64,000 nucleotides of DNA from Berberis thunbergii. Lineage: Eukaryota > Streptophyta > Magnoliopsida > Ranunculales > Berberidaceae. Below the pieces are notes generated by a model that was given only the letters and a program-made list of their open reading frames with translations, was not told the origin of the DNA and did no database searches. Shown here piece by piece: positions 37,516-48,878 of this stretch. The DNA lies in the NCBI GenBank assembly GCA_003290165.1, contig QNQO01000835.1:62001-126000 (forward strand), given 5' to 3'. Within the stretch, counting starts at the first letter, position 1. Every line of letters begins with the position of its first letter. Both the position numbers and the translations under genes were made by a program.

Positions 37516-38167
37516 AACTCAAACTAATATGAGTGAAATTTCATATAATATATTAACAAAATCTCGAAACATACAAGTCTTCCATTAAAAAACAAACAAT
37601 CACTTTTCTATCAAATAAATGGTTTGACTTCTTCACATTTTTTGCCATCTACATTTGCCGTTTACATTTTTTCATCACATTAATGGTTAGCAAAATATAA
37701 TATTTGCATCAGTCTAATATGGTCACCACTTTGTTCGACTTCTTCACATTCTTTTTATTCTTCTCATTGAAGTTCCTCAACATTGTCGCACCAATACCAA
37801 GCTGGATATCAAAACTACTCTTCAACGAGATTGCCTCAGTAAACATGCGACACGACTAGGTTGGTAATATAGGAGGAAATGTTGGGTTTAGTTGCATATG
37901 AAGGACGATAAAATTACTGGTCTGAACCAAGTGTGCCATTAAATAAACGCATCTTGAGTCAAAATGTGGTTCCGGGTAAACATAGGGAAAACATGTTGTG
38001 TTTTCGTTCCCATAACATACAAATACGCATTGGTAACGGTTCGCTGCCAGCTCTACATATCAGGATCCATAAACCAACATTTTTTGTCTATCCGCACATG
38101 GCTTTCTGGAATTACCAAAGCGTCTTTCACAACCTTTTCATAAAGGCGTCGACCACTGGGTCTATAA

Positions 38168-38482
38168 TCACATCGCCACTTTCATGAATAGGTATTGTGC
38201 AAGTTGAACCCAATACTTGTCTACGGTGAGTACTAGAATTTGTCCTGTGAGAATTAGATAACCTGTAAGTTCATGAGCGCAAAGTAATCCATGAGTCGTT
38301 CGAAGCACACAACCACACTTGACAGAGTCAACCCCCACACTTTCACACCTCCAAATTTCTGAATTTATCAAATCAATAGCCCTGTACGCCACCGACCCAT
38401 GAAGTAAGACAAATAAAGTGAAGTTATGTTCAATCTTTACCTTGGTTAAACTATGCTGAAATGACGACTTTATCTCGACCAA
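38168..38482 (-). pseudogene. Mutator-like transposase C-terminal remnant (SWIM-type finger)
   Basis: The open frame reads IKSSFQHSLTKVKIEHNF early and CGCVLRTTHGLLCAHEL later. The latter is a CxC..CxH SWIM-type zinc finger in the context usual for MULE/FAR1-class transposases. The DDE catalytic region is not found upstream, where 37920-38170 is broken frame. It faces the PMD pseudogene. Confidence 0.7.
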
Positions 38483-38763
38483 TTGGTCATCATGTTATTT
38501 CAAAAGCGGCGTACAGGGAAGAGAAGGACGACGACGAGGATGACAAACCTTGCGAGGAATTGAAGTTTGGTTGCCGATTTTGGGACGACACACAGTAAGG
38601 AGTGCGAAAGATTAAGGGAGAGAGGAGTCGTTTTTCATTTTTTGAAAGGTTTTTTTTTGTTTGGTTTTTTGTTGTATTTCAGATTTTATCATATTTAATG
38701 GTGGTGTGAGAAACTAAAAATAAAAAAAATAAAAAAAAAACAAAAAAAAAACGCTTTGGTGGT

Positions 38764-38802
38764 ATGAGAGAGAGGATATGGTTGTGTGGAGTAGTCACTA
38801 CC
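38764..38802. mobile_element. Right end of a larger Mutator-like element
   Basis: The sequence GTGTGGAGTAGTCACTACC at 38784-38802 is the terminal motif of the 39168-40975 element in inverted form (GGCAGTGACTACTCCACACC). The element would extend leftward and include the transposase remnant and possibly the PMD gene. I could not find its left end. Confidence 0.6.
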
Positions 38803-39158
38803 AATCAAATATCAATGCTTACATTGTTAGATTATATGTAGCCACATGTATTTGGCTTGTTCTAGTCTGGTGGCATACGAGCTTTGCAGTGTCCAATTGA
38901 GGTTTCTCACAACCCATTGTCGGAAAAGAGTACACTCACTCGTTCCTAATTGGGTCAAGCTTCCCGCTTTAAATAGTATTGCATATAGTTCTCAGCAGTC
39001 AAATACGCAAAAAATAATTGTTGTGGTAACTATTGTTATAGGAGTTCTCCTGGACACTCCGATTATTGTTAGAGGATGAGACTACCATTGGAGATGTTGT
39101 TGGTATCCGATAACTTGTCAGCGCATCTGGGTAGGAATCAGAATTCATAAAATCATGT
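38803..39158. other. Spacer between two Mutator-like elements
   Basis: About 360 bp without a recognisable gene or element end. Confidence 0.5.
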
Positions 39159-39167
39159 TTGATTTAA

Positions 39168-40975
39168 GGCAGTGACTACTCCACACCACCATTTCTTCTT
39201 TCTAACACCATTCTACTCCCTCACACCACCTACTTTCTTTCTCACACCACCATTCTTTCTCACAACACCTATATAAACCAAAACTCAACTTTTTTTCCCT
39301 CTCCATTCAAATTGACAAGAGATTCCTCCTTCTTCTACATTCAAATCTCTTCCAAAGCTCTACCCACACTCAACCTTGCAAATCTCCTCCCCCTCCCTCG
39401 AAAAACTCCTCAAAATCGAAACCGTTACATATCGAAACCTTCAACGTTAACTCTCCAAAATCCCCTAAAATATCTAGCCGAATCTCCCCTCCCCATTATC
39501 GACTCCAACTCTTTTGTAAGTGAGCCATCTATTCTATCTCTTGCTTTTCCACTCTCTCCCCTCATTCGATTGTTTCACCATCTGTTGATAAAAACTGTAA
39601 TATAAAAAAGGGGTAACTTTCAACTAATTTAAACCCTCGTTTGAGACCAATTATCAACCTCATCAACATGAAAATTGTAGTATTTTGAGTAATCTAATAA
39701 ACACGACTTGAATCACTTAAAAATGTTTTAAAATAAGCAAGTTATGGTCATTTTACTGAAGTCGCGCAAATCTATCTTACAATGAAAATGGGATAGTGTC
39801 CCTGACTTTCGGCCAACTTATATGATTGACCTAGACTGATTTTCAACCTCATCAAACACATGAAAATTATAGTACTTTAAGTTACCTAATATACACAATT
39901 TGAATCACTTGAAAATATTTTGAAATGAGCAAGTTATGGTCATTTTACTAAAGTCGCGCAAAATGGGGGTTTGGAGTAGTCACATAAATGATTAGTTCGG
40001 AAGACTTGTATGGTTCGAGTTTAGGTTTGATGCGACAATGTGCAAATACATCAGAAAACTAAGTTTATAAAAAAATGCACAATGCGGATTATCTCAAGAT
40101 TCCCGCATTGTCCACATCGAACAAAAAAAGAATTTCCAAAAAAATTCTTGTCCGTAGCTTGTAATGCAGGGAATTTTAGATAACCAGCATTGCACACTGT
40201 GAATAGGAAAAAAAAATCGGTAGTGTGCAATGTGGGTTATCTGGAATTCCCGGCAATGCAAGCTGCAGACATAAATTTTTCGGACAGATTTGCGAGACTT
40301 TAGTAAAATGACCATAACTTGCTCATTTCGAAACATTTTTAAGCGATTCAAGTTGTATTTATTAGATAACTCAGAGTAATACAACTTTTGTGTTTTTATC
40401 AACTTGAGAATCGATCTCAACCGAGTACATAAGTTGGCCGAAAGTCAGGAATACTATCCCGTTTTTATTGCGAGATAGATTTGCGCGACTTTGGTAAAAT
40501 GACCATAACTTGCTCATTTCAAGACACTTTTAAGTGATTCAAGTTGTGTTTGTTAGATAACTCAGAGTAATACAACTTTTGTGTTTTGATTAACTTGAGA
40601 ATCGGTCTCAATCGAGCATATAAGTTGGCCAAAAGTCAGGAACATTATCTCATTTTCATTGAGAGACAAATTTGTGCGACTTCAGTAAAATGAGCATTAC
40701 TTGCTCATTTCAGAGAAATTTTAAGTGATTCAAGTTTTGTTTATTAGATAACTCATAATACTACAACTTTCGTGTTTTGATGTGCTTGAGAATCTGTCTC
40801 AATTGAGGGTTTAAATTGGTCGAAAGATACTCTGTTTTGCATTTTTTTTCATTTTGAGTTTGAATTTCTTTGTTATGCATATTTATTGATGATGTGAAAA
40901 GTAAAAAAAAAAAATACAAAAATACTCAATGATGGTATGAAAAAAAGAAAATAATAGTGTGAAATACTCACTGCC
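39168..40975. mobile_element. Non-autonomous Mutator-like element, 1808 bp, 9-bp TSD
   Basis: Starts GGCAGTGACTACTCCACACC and ends GTGTGAAATACTCACTGCC. The 9-bp flanks TTGATTTAA (39159-39167) and TTGCTTTAA (40976-40984) match at eight positions. Inside, a ~190-bp unit is repeated twice in one direction (39640-39970) and three times in the other (40290-40830), with TGACCATAACTTGCTCATTT recurring at 40308, 40499 and 40690. The centre shares the GCACAATGCGG palindromes with 35990-37515. It encodes no protein. Confidence 0.85.
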
Positions 40976-40984
40976 TTGCTTTAA

Positions 40985-41918
40985 AGGCTTCTAGCCTTCT
41001 ACTTTTATTAGGGGGATCAATGAGTATACTTTTATTAGGGGCTAGCTGAACCCGTGTCAGGCCAGAGCAACACAATCCATCATCCTCCAGATATACATTT
41101 CCAAGATAATGGATGGGGTGAGGCCAGGCCCAGCTCTTTAGAAAAGTTGACGAGTATAACATAATGTAAATGGAGACAATTGATTGAGACACGGAACACA
41201 CTCGTTGGATGACACTATTGCACACATGAAGCCACTAAAACAAACCCCATGCTTGTCATTTGCTATCTTGCTTATTTAAATTAATTTTCTTCGTGAATTA
41301 ATGATTAAGTCCTCCTTTTGGTTTTCCTTTCACCTTTCATTCAAAGAATGTTTGTTGGATCTAAGATCTCTAGGAAGATAACATATATAAAGTCCCAATA
41401 GATGGCTAGCACTTTGTAGGGGCCATGTGAATGTAAAGTATATACTTTTGGCGTGTATAAACTGCAGACTTTATAATATTTCTTGCATAAAGGTTTTCCA
41501 AAACATACAACAGAAAACTTGAATATAAGTAGTTCTTTTCATTGCATGAGTCCATGAGGAAGTCAAATTTGTGTTCTGTTTATTCATATTCAATGGCAAC
41601 TTGAAAGTTCGACTGCTTTTTGGTTTGGACAGCATTCCTTGAAGGTTCTTTTAACTGTCTGATTGTTTAGAAAATCATTTATGGATCTCCATTTTCTAAT
41701 GAAAAACTTTTTTATGAATGTGTTCATAGTCTTCCATTGGTCTATTGAGTGCCTCATTTTCTCACACATTGGCACTAGTCTTCAATTTAATAAAAAGGTA
41801 GGCGTATTACGCACCTGCGATACTCCATCTGATTCGCTACTTTGCGTCTCTAGACAATGTGTCATCTGCATCTCCACCTCGCCGAGTTCCAATCAAACCG
41901 TCGACTCTGATACCAATT
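40985..41918. other. Intergenic, nothing firm recognised
   Basis: 41780-41918 may be interior sequence of the TRIM-type LTR that follows. The rest holds no recognisable feature. Confidence 0.4.
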
Positions 41919-42020
41919 GTGGAATTTTCTCTAAAAGGTCTGATTACTATTAGGAAGTGGATCATCTCGTTATAAACCTTAGTGACGACTTTTACTTGAT
42001 GTGAGACTATTCAAGCCAAC
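41919..42020 (-). mobile_element. Putative short TRIM-type LTR with adjacent primer-binding site
   Basis: On the minus strand this reads TGTTGGCTTGAATAG...GAAAATTCCACA. It is followed at once by ATTGGTATCAGAGTCGAC, an initiator-Met-type primer-binding site. A partner LTR was not found, so it is a fragment. Confidence 0.45.
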
Positions 42021-42720
42021 ACTATTTCAAATATAGAAAGTTTTAATCCATAATTGATATCAGTGTGTATGTAGGGTATGATCTTTATAAGAAATTTATT
42101 TCGAGCTCAACCAAGTGTTTTGGGAAAGCAACAATTAACCACAAAAGTTGATGTTCAAACTCAAACTTCTAAAAACTACAAGGTGCAAAATTTATATATG
42201 ATTTAGGAAAATATTTATTTAATTTTCATTCTTTATTAAATTCTCACATGATTAATTTTCATTGAAATCAAACACACCGTAAGATGTAATCAGTTGACAT
42301 ATAAATTTCAGAAAACAAGTTCCTATTTCCAAATTTTGAAATGAAATATCTATCAAATGACACCATCTGGAAAATTACCAAAACAAACCACATTTACTTG
42401 TTTCCATTTTTCCAACCAAGCATTGATTGTATAACAAATGAATTAGCAACATAATTAGGTTTTAAGCACAGCTTATATGGTAAAAATCTAAAATATCTTC
42501 CTAAAATTAAATTTTGAGTTTCTAACACTGATTTGGTGTTCAGAGTTGAAGCTTAGAATGGTGGTGGGTGGCGGGTGGTGGATTCACTGCCATAGCAGTT
42601 TCTGCCCACGTGTCGAATTTATATTATATTATATTTTTTTATTTTCCCACTTTTTGCCAGAATGGAAACGCATTATTCTTTGCATCTTTGTTTCCCTCCT
42701 CACTCCCCATATGCCCGTTT
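42021..42720. other. Upstream region of the TauE/SafE gene
   Basis: AT-rich sequence without ORFs or repeats that I can assign. Confidence 0.45.
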
Positions 42721-42721
42721 G

Positions 42722-42751
42722 TATAAATTCCTTATCTCTCTCTTTCTTTCA
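42722..42751 (+). promoter_or_regulatory. TATA box and pyrimidine patch of the TauE/SafE gene
   Basis: TATAAA at 42722-42727 is followed by a CT-rich patch (CTTATCTCTCTCTTTC), ending about 40 bp before the start codon. This is the usual plant core-promoter layout with a very short leader. Confidence 0.65.
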
Positions 42752-42792
42752 AGGATTGTAGATGAACACAAACCCCAAACCAATAGAGAGCA

Positions 42793-45700
42793 ATGGGAAC
42801 AAAAGGGTTTGTCTTGTATTTGATTTCAGGCTTTTCTGTGGCTGTTCTTGGTTCAATCTATCTCACTATCCCAAATAATGACCATTTTTATACATCAAAC
42901 CTTTCTTTTCTAAAACCATCACCATTGAATCAATCTTGGGTTGCCCATGTTGCTGCATTACAAATTGATTCTAGTACTTGGCCTGTAAGTGTGTTTTTCA
43001 GCCTTTTTTTTTCTTGATGGGTTTTTGTTTATTTGCATTGCATATGACTGACTTTTTTTAATGCATTTACAGGAACTGAAGTTTAGTTGGAGACTAGTAT
43101 TGGTGACTGTGATTGGGTTTCTGGGTTCTGCTTTTGGTACTGTTGGAGGTGTTGGTGGTGGTGGAATCTTTGTCCCCATGATCAATCTCATTCTGGGGTT
43201 TGATACCAAATCTGCTGCTGCTCTTTCAAAATGTACCCTTCTCTATCTTTCTACTCTTTATCTCACTATTTTATTTCTGGGGTGTTGTGTCCAATGATTT
43301 GTTGATAGGATAAGAAGCAAAGAATGTTGAACGGAGCAGTCTAAAACATATCCATTTCTTCAAACACCTTGAAAAATGGAAAACCCCATGCTCATTAATG
43401 AAGAAAAGGGAAATGGGTTTTTTTTTTGGGGCATGTACAAATAGAATATACACTATAAGGAGTTTGGGATTGGTTCTTTTAAATGTCTCCAATACCAATG
43501 CATAGTGCATGTGATTGCTGAATGACTAAGAGCAATTAAAAGCGCGTTTTGAACAAGTTCTTGGGGGTCTGACAAGTATATAATACAAACGTCTCTTTCT
43601 TCCAAGGTCATTACCCTACAAAATTCTCACTTGAACCAAACACAAATTTAGGATTAATAATGGTATACAGTACTATTGAAACCATTGTAATGGATTTGCA
43701 GCATTGCAAGGTTTCTATAAGGTCACATTTATTGAATCATTTTACTATTAATCAGCAAAACCCCTACGAGGCACGAGGTTTGATAATTGCAATTCATTTG
43801 ATTTTTTAGCTTAAAACGGCTCTTGAATGCTCCATTTAGTGCCTTTGTAGTTATGGACATTGCAGAAATCACTTTAGCACGCTACCAAAGATGTTTTTTT
43901 TTTTGAAAGCGAGCTAGGTTATTTATAGGATCCCGCTACCAAAGATTTGTTTTTTTTTTTGGAAAGAAAGCTCTTGAATGCTCCATTTAATGCCTTTGTA
44001 GTTATGGACATTGCATAAATCACTTTAGCACGCTACCAAAGATGTTTTTTTTTTGGAAAGCGAGCTGAGTTTTTATAGGATCCCGCTACCAAAGATGTTT
44101 TTTTTTTGGAAAGCGAGCTGGGTTTTTATAGGATCCCATAACCTATCAACAAGGTGCGACCTACAGGTCAACACCATAAGAAAGTAACCATGCCGCCAGC
44201 GGGTCTCGAACCTAGGACGTGGGGGATAAACCCACATAGCCCTAACTACTCAGACCATAACACCATTGGCCGCTACCAAAGATGTTGATTGAAGCAGTCC
44301 TCTAACTAGTTTAGCGTTACTTCTTTTTCTTTATTTCTTTTACGCAATATTAACTTTGGTTAGTTTTAAGTTAAATAAATTCTAACTTAGCTTTGCTTTC
44401 TGTCTTTTTTGGTTATTGTTTGTGAAGGTATGATCATGGGGGCATCAATATCATCTGTTTGGTACAATTTGAGATTGCCTCATCCATGTAAAGAGGTGCC
44501 CATCTTTGACTATGACCTTGCTCTGCTCTTCCAGCCCATGCTCATGCTTGGTATCACAATGGGTGTTGCTCTGAGCGTCATCTTTCCTTTCTGGCTCATA
44601 ACCATACTCATAATCATCCTCTTCATGGGTCAGTTTCAGTTCAACTCCTCCCTACTGACAGATAAATTCCTATTAGTACCCAGTGACTGATAAATCTCAA
44701 TCAACCAGGTACTTCATCCAGGTCATTTGTCAAAGGAATGGAAATGTGGAAGCAGGAGACCATTTTCAACGTATGTATGATAATGCCAATTGGAATATTG
44801 AAAAATATGAATGAATCACCATGTTTTTTCCAGGAATTAATTTCATTGATGTTGAAACAGAGTGAAATAGAGAAGCAGCAACAGGATTTGTGCAATTCTA
44901 ATGGCGATTGTAAGAGTCGGACAGAAATATTGAGTTACAGAAGTAAATAACCATGCATATATGTTTTATTTTTCATGAAATATGTTGTTTGTATTTGTTT
45001 TGCAGTTCGTGTTGATGCAGACTATGAACTGCTAAACCCACTTGAGGAGAAGTCTGGATTGGTAAGTGAAATGCATGTTTGGTTTCTGCCATATGTGGTA
45101 CTTAGTCTTCTTAGTTGTGTTGTTGAGACTAGGAATATTTCCCTTTAGTTGTTCAATTCTTGGCTGGGCTTGCAAATATAAATAAGTAAATATGTCGTAG
45201 AGTGATAGTAGGAAAAAGCAATGTCATAAGGACAGAGGTGGATTGAAACTGTGGATGTTCAATTGCAGATTATCAGTTTTTTTAATCAGCTTCAATATAT
45301 TGTAATCCTATTTTTGTTTGTCTGTCCATGTAAAGGAAATATTTAAAACGAAATATAGAAGATAATAGATCAGCAATCCAATTATACCAAACAAAAAGTT
45401 CTTAGCTTTCCCTTACTGGCCTACTTTCCTGTCAATGCCCATCATTCAAACCTACCTTAATGTTTTATCTGCCAATGTGGAACCACCTGAGAGGCATTAG
45501 AAAAGAAGCTCTGCATCAATTTACTGAATGACTTTATATAATTATTTATTTATATTCTCTCTTAACCATTGGAATTAACCATAATGACATGTTTACTTCA
45601 GGAAATATTACGGTTTAACCTGTGTTGGAAGAGAATTCTGGTGCTACTGACCTTATGGGTTTTGTTTCTGCTTCTCCAAATCATCAAGGTACCATCCAAT

Positions 45701-46718
45701 ATCCTCTTTCATTCTTTCACTCTCTGATTTTCCAAAGACTTATCTGACTCTTGTTTTTGTTTTTGTTTTGTTCTATAGAATCATACTATGCTGTGTGGTA
45801 CAATGTACTGGACGCTCATCATCTTACAGGTTAGCTGACGTTCTTGATAAACACTCCTTATTATCGGATTAAATACATTGGGCACTATCTCAGTATTTAT
45901 TTTCGGTTTTTTTACAGTTTCCAGTGTCATTTGCTGTGTTCGGATATGAAGCAGTGAAACTGTACAAGGAAAGCAAGAAGAGGAGGTCAGTTGGGAACGA
46001 TGAATCAGTGTGTGGAGCTACCATCCAGTGGAACGCACCCCAGATAGTTTTCTGCGCTTTCGGTGGTATCTTAGGTGGTACAGTGGGTGGTCTCTTGGGC
46101 TCTGGTGGTGGATTCATATTGGGTCCGCTCTTACTGGAACTTGGAGTTATTCCCCAGGTAAATATATCATCTTAACAGTCATGAAATACAAGAATTACAA
46201 ATTTTCTGATATTAAAATATTCATTTCAGGTTGCTAGCGCAACAGCAACATTCGTGATGATGTTCTCTTCGTCGTTATCAGTGGTAGAATTCTATTTCCT
46301 TGGGAGATTTCCCATTCCTTATGGTATGTTTCTAACAACAAGTCATTCGATTAAACTGTTTGTAATAAACTATGAATTTATAACAACACTGTTTTGAACT
46401 TTGCAGCCTTGTATCTAATAGCAGTTTCAATGGTAGCTGGATTCTGGGGTCAATTCTTTGTCAGAAAGTTGGTGAAAATATTGAAGAGAGCTTCCATTAT
46501 CGTTTTCATCCTCTCTGCGGTCATCTTTGCCAGTGCTCTAACAATGGGTAATTATTTCTCTATATTAGTAACAAGAATATCATCACAATTTGTGGATTTT
46601 AATGTTTCATTTACTGGACTTTGCTTTCATAGGTATTGTGGGAACCGAGAAGAGCATATACATGATACACAAACATGAATATATGGGATTCCTAAGCTTT
46701 TGTCATAGCAATGGATAA
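42793..46718 (+). CDS. Sulfite exporter TauE/SafE family membrane protein (12 exons, 481 aa)
   Basis: TauE/SafE proteins are multi-pass membrane transporters; plant members are poorly characterised. Exons are 42793-42984, 43073-43232, 44428-44628, 44709-44770, 44834-44909 and 45006-45061, then 45602-45688, 45779-45829, 45918-46157, 46230-46323, 46407-46547 and 46633-46718. They join in frame to 481 residues. Exon 1 is a hydrophobic signal-anchor. The family's internal duplication shows as [20 protein letters not shown] in the N-half and [19 protein letters not shown] in the C-half. Other landmarks are [31 protein letters not shown] and [15 protein letters not shown] hydrophilic, Gln/Glu-rich loop (exons 5-6) separates the halves. 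Intron 2 carries a SINE cluster; all splice sites are GT-AG. The gene looks intact. Confidence 0.93.
43816..44097 (-). repeat. Truncated SINE tails between repeated target sequences
   Basis: The 14-bp sequence CGCTACCAAAGATG occurs at 43880, 44031, 44084 and 44271, with a variant at 43934. It is separated by short SINE 3' ends (T-run, GGAAAGCGAGCT, TATAGGATCC). A ~75-bp host segment (GCTCTTGAATGCTCCATTTA onward) is also duplicated (43823 and 43970). Confidence 0.75.
44098..44270 (-). mobile_element. tRNA-derived SINE in intron 2 of the TauE/SafE gene
   Basis: On the minus strand it has box A-like CTGAGTAGTTAGG, box B GGTTCGAGACC and a tail CTCGCTTTCC followed by an A-run. CGCTACCAAAGATG flanks both sides (44084-44097, 44271-44284). 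It is the same family as the SINE at 31888-32088, sharing GGTTATGGGATCCT and ATGGTTACTTTCT. Confidence 0.9.
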
Positions 46719-47625
46719 TCAGACATGAATGTAATGGGACCTAACGGAGGAGAATATATAAGCAAAGAGGCAAGAAGAGTTGTTATCAATACGTAGTTGA
46801 TCATCTCAAACTTGCTCTGCGATTGTCTTTCAGTTTATAAAGAAAGGTTGTCGTTGTTTGTGGTTGTGTGTTACCTCCTGGTTAACTTCACAAATTACAA
46901 AACCTGTAGAACGAATATACTTCCATCTTTTTTCTTTCAATAGAATTCTCTTTTGTGGTAGGAGTTCAATTATACTGATTTTCTTGCAACATTTTCAGTT
47001 TAATCAAGTTCTGACAAAAAATAGACATTGCAAGGATTGATAAAAATACATTTTAATTCAGACCCAAGCTGTATAGAACTCCACTGTCCTAAACAATGAT
47101 TGATGGTGGAATTGGATCGGATTTTGAAAATGTGCAAGCATGTTCAGTCACGATCGATGTTGGAATTGGAACGAACTTTGAAGATGTGCAAGCATGTTAG
47201 AGTCACAATCTTACAAGAAAAGGAATTGGCTTAAAGTATATCTTGGAAGAGAGGTTGTTCTTAAGAAAACAAGTTTTATTTCCAACTGAGATGACAAGTT
47301 CTACCCTTGAATGCTTGAAAAAGTCCATAGAAATTTCTCAATACCCCAACAAAGTGCTTTCTCAAAATTTTCCTTTTTTTAAGTGATTGCAAAATAGAAC
47401 TAATCATTCCAACTATTAAGTATCATGTTAAGGATCATAAAATTCTTGATGCATTTGAATCTTTCATTCTGACTTATGGAGGCGATTTGAAAACAAGAGA
47501 AAGTGTTTCGATTAGTACTCGACATTTGATATAAGAAAACCGGAATTCTATGTTGAGCACCGGAGAACCTAATGGCTTTGGTGAACTCCAAGTAGTCTTC
47601 TTATTTGTTACCTTCTTCTTCTTCT
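46719..47625. other. 3' flank of the TauE/SafE gene; short tandem duplication
   Basis: A ~64-bp imperfect tandem pair lies at about 47100-47205 (GATTTTGAAAATGTGCAAGC and GAACTTTGAAGATGTGCAAGC). No gene is seen. Confidence 0.5.
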
Positions 47626-47930
47626 TTTTTTTTTTTGGAAAGGCAAGCATGCCTTTTTCTAAGTGCACCGGACTTATGCCTGGTGTTGTGCCTGGTGCAA
47701 ACCAAGCACCGTAGATCTGCATTGAGATAGGAGTTGTCTCTTATCTTGATGCAGATCTACGGTGCCTGGTAGCACCATGCACAACACCAGGCACCATAGC
47801 AATACTCAACCATTAAAGACTAGAATTGGTCAACACACCATACCCTGATAAAGATGAACCAGTGACCTAGTGATACCATTCACCAAGCTCTAACCATTGA
47901 GTTGTCACACCATTGGCCACATTGATTGAT
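47626..47930 (-). mobile_element. Probable SINE carrying a fold-back insertion
   Basis: On the minus strand a box-A-like TGACAACTCAATGGTTAGAGC and a box-B-like GGTCACTGGTTC lie at 47850-47930, and a tail GCTTGCCTTTCC plus A-run at 47626-47650. Between them sits a long hairpin (47676-47795). Confidence 0.45.
47676..47795. repeat. 120-nt near-complete hairpin
   Basis: Arms 47676-47722 and 47749-47795 pair at roughly 41 of 47 positions (GCCTGGTGTTGTGC versus GCACAACACCAGGC, and CACCGTAGATCTGCAT versus ATGCAGATCTACGGTG). The central GAGATAGGAG/TCTCTTATCTT extends the stem nearly to the apex. Confidence 0.8.
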
Positions 47931-48212
47931 GGAGACGATTAATTCAACTGAAGCTTCATTTTTTTTTTTGTTAATCATGTTTTCCCTAAGTTCATCTTCT
48001 ACAACAAATACCAATAAGATCCATTATGCACATGATCTTTATCTTCAAGGTTGTAGCTTAAGGTTCTAGTTTGTTGAAGAAGCCACAATCTTCCAAAAAA
48101 AGAGTCACAATCTTAAGGTGTGATGGCAGGTTAAAAACTATTTTATATATAGGACAGACTGAGGTGGCAACAGGCAGCAGGATAAGAAACTACACTACAC
48201 CAAAAATACCCA

Positions 48213-48585
48213 TTAGCAACGGTTTTAAACCGTGGAGGTAATCCATTGTCACGATTTAGAGCCGTGGGCTGTAGAGGCATCGCTAAATCCCAAGTAACTG
48301 CTAAAAACCGTGGCAAAAATATTAGCAACGGTTTTATCTCGAGGACGGTTGATGATTTAGCCACGGTTATAAACCGTTGCAACAATCTTAGCCACGGTTC
48401 TAAGTCTTGGCTAGGAGTAGCAACGGCTTAAAACCGTTGCAAGTTATGGCCACGGTTCTAAGCCGTGGCAATAGTTTAGCAACGGTTTTAAGCCGTGGCC
48501 AATACCAGCTACGGTTATAAGCCGTGGCAAGGTAGCCACGGTTTTTAGCCGTTGCAATAATTAGCCACGGTTTTAAGCCGTGGCA
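48213..48585. repeat. Left subterminal repeat array of the CACTA element
   Basis: About ten palindromic units of the form AGCAACGGTTTTAAGCCGTGG, with GCCACGG/CCGTTGC variants, are spaced 30-45 bp apart. Confidence 0.92.
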
Positions 48586-48878
48586 ATTTTTTTTAAAATT
48601 TATTTATTTATTATTATTATTATTTTGGTCACCAAGATATATCAAATGTATTAAGATGATTTACAAGCTTTGTTGCTGAAGAGGGACCTGAACTCTGAAG
48701 TTGAAATTTTCACAAGGATCATTTCATCACCACAATGATTGTCTCAGAAAAATATCAAACTATTATTACCTAACAATTTCAGCCAATTCTGTGGCTCTAT
48801 CAATTTCTGAAATGTCATCTACAGAACACATGTACAACTGCCAAGGGTCAACTGTCAGAACAGAATTCACTAACCCCA
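48586..48878. other. CACTA interior between subterminal repeats and PESCADILLO fragment
   Basis: AT-rich with a TTATTATTATTA run near 48608. No gene is recognised. Confidence 0.5.

Noticed and set aside
38846..39079. 77-codon plus-strand ORF between the two Mutator-like elements
   Set aside because: No domain, no neighbouring exon and no regulatory context.
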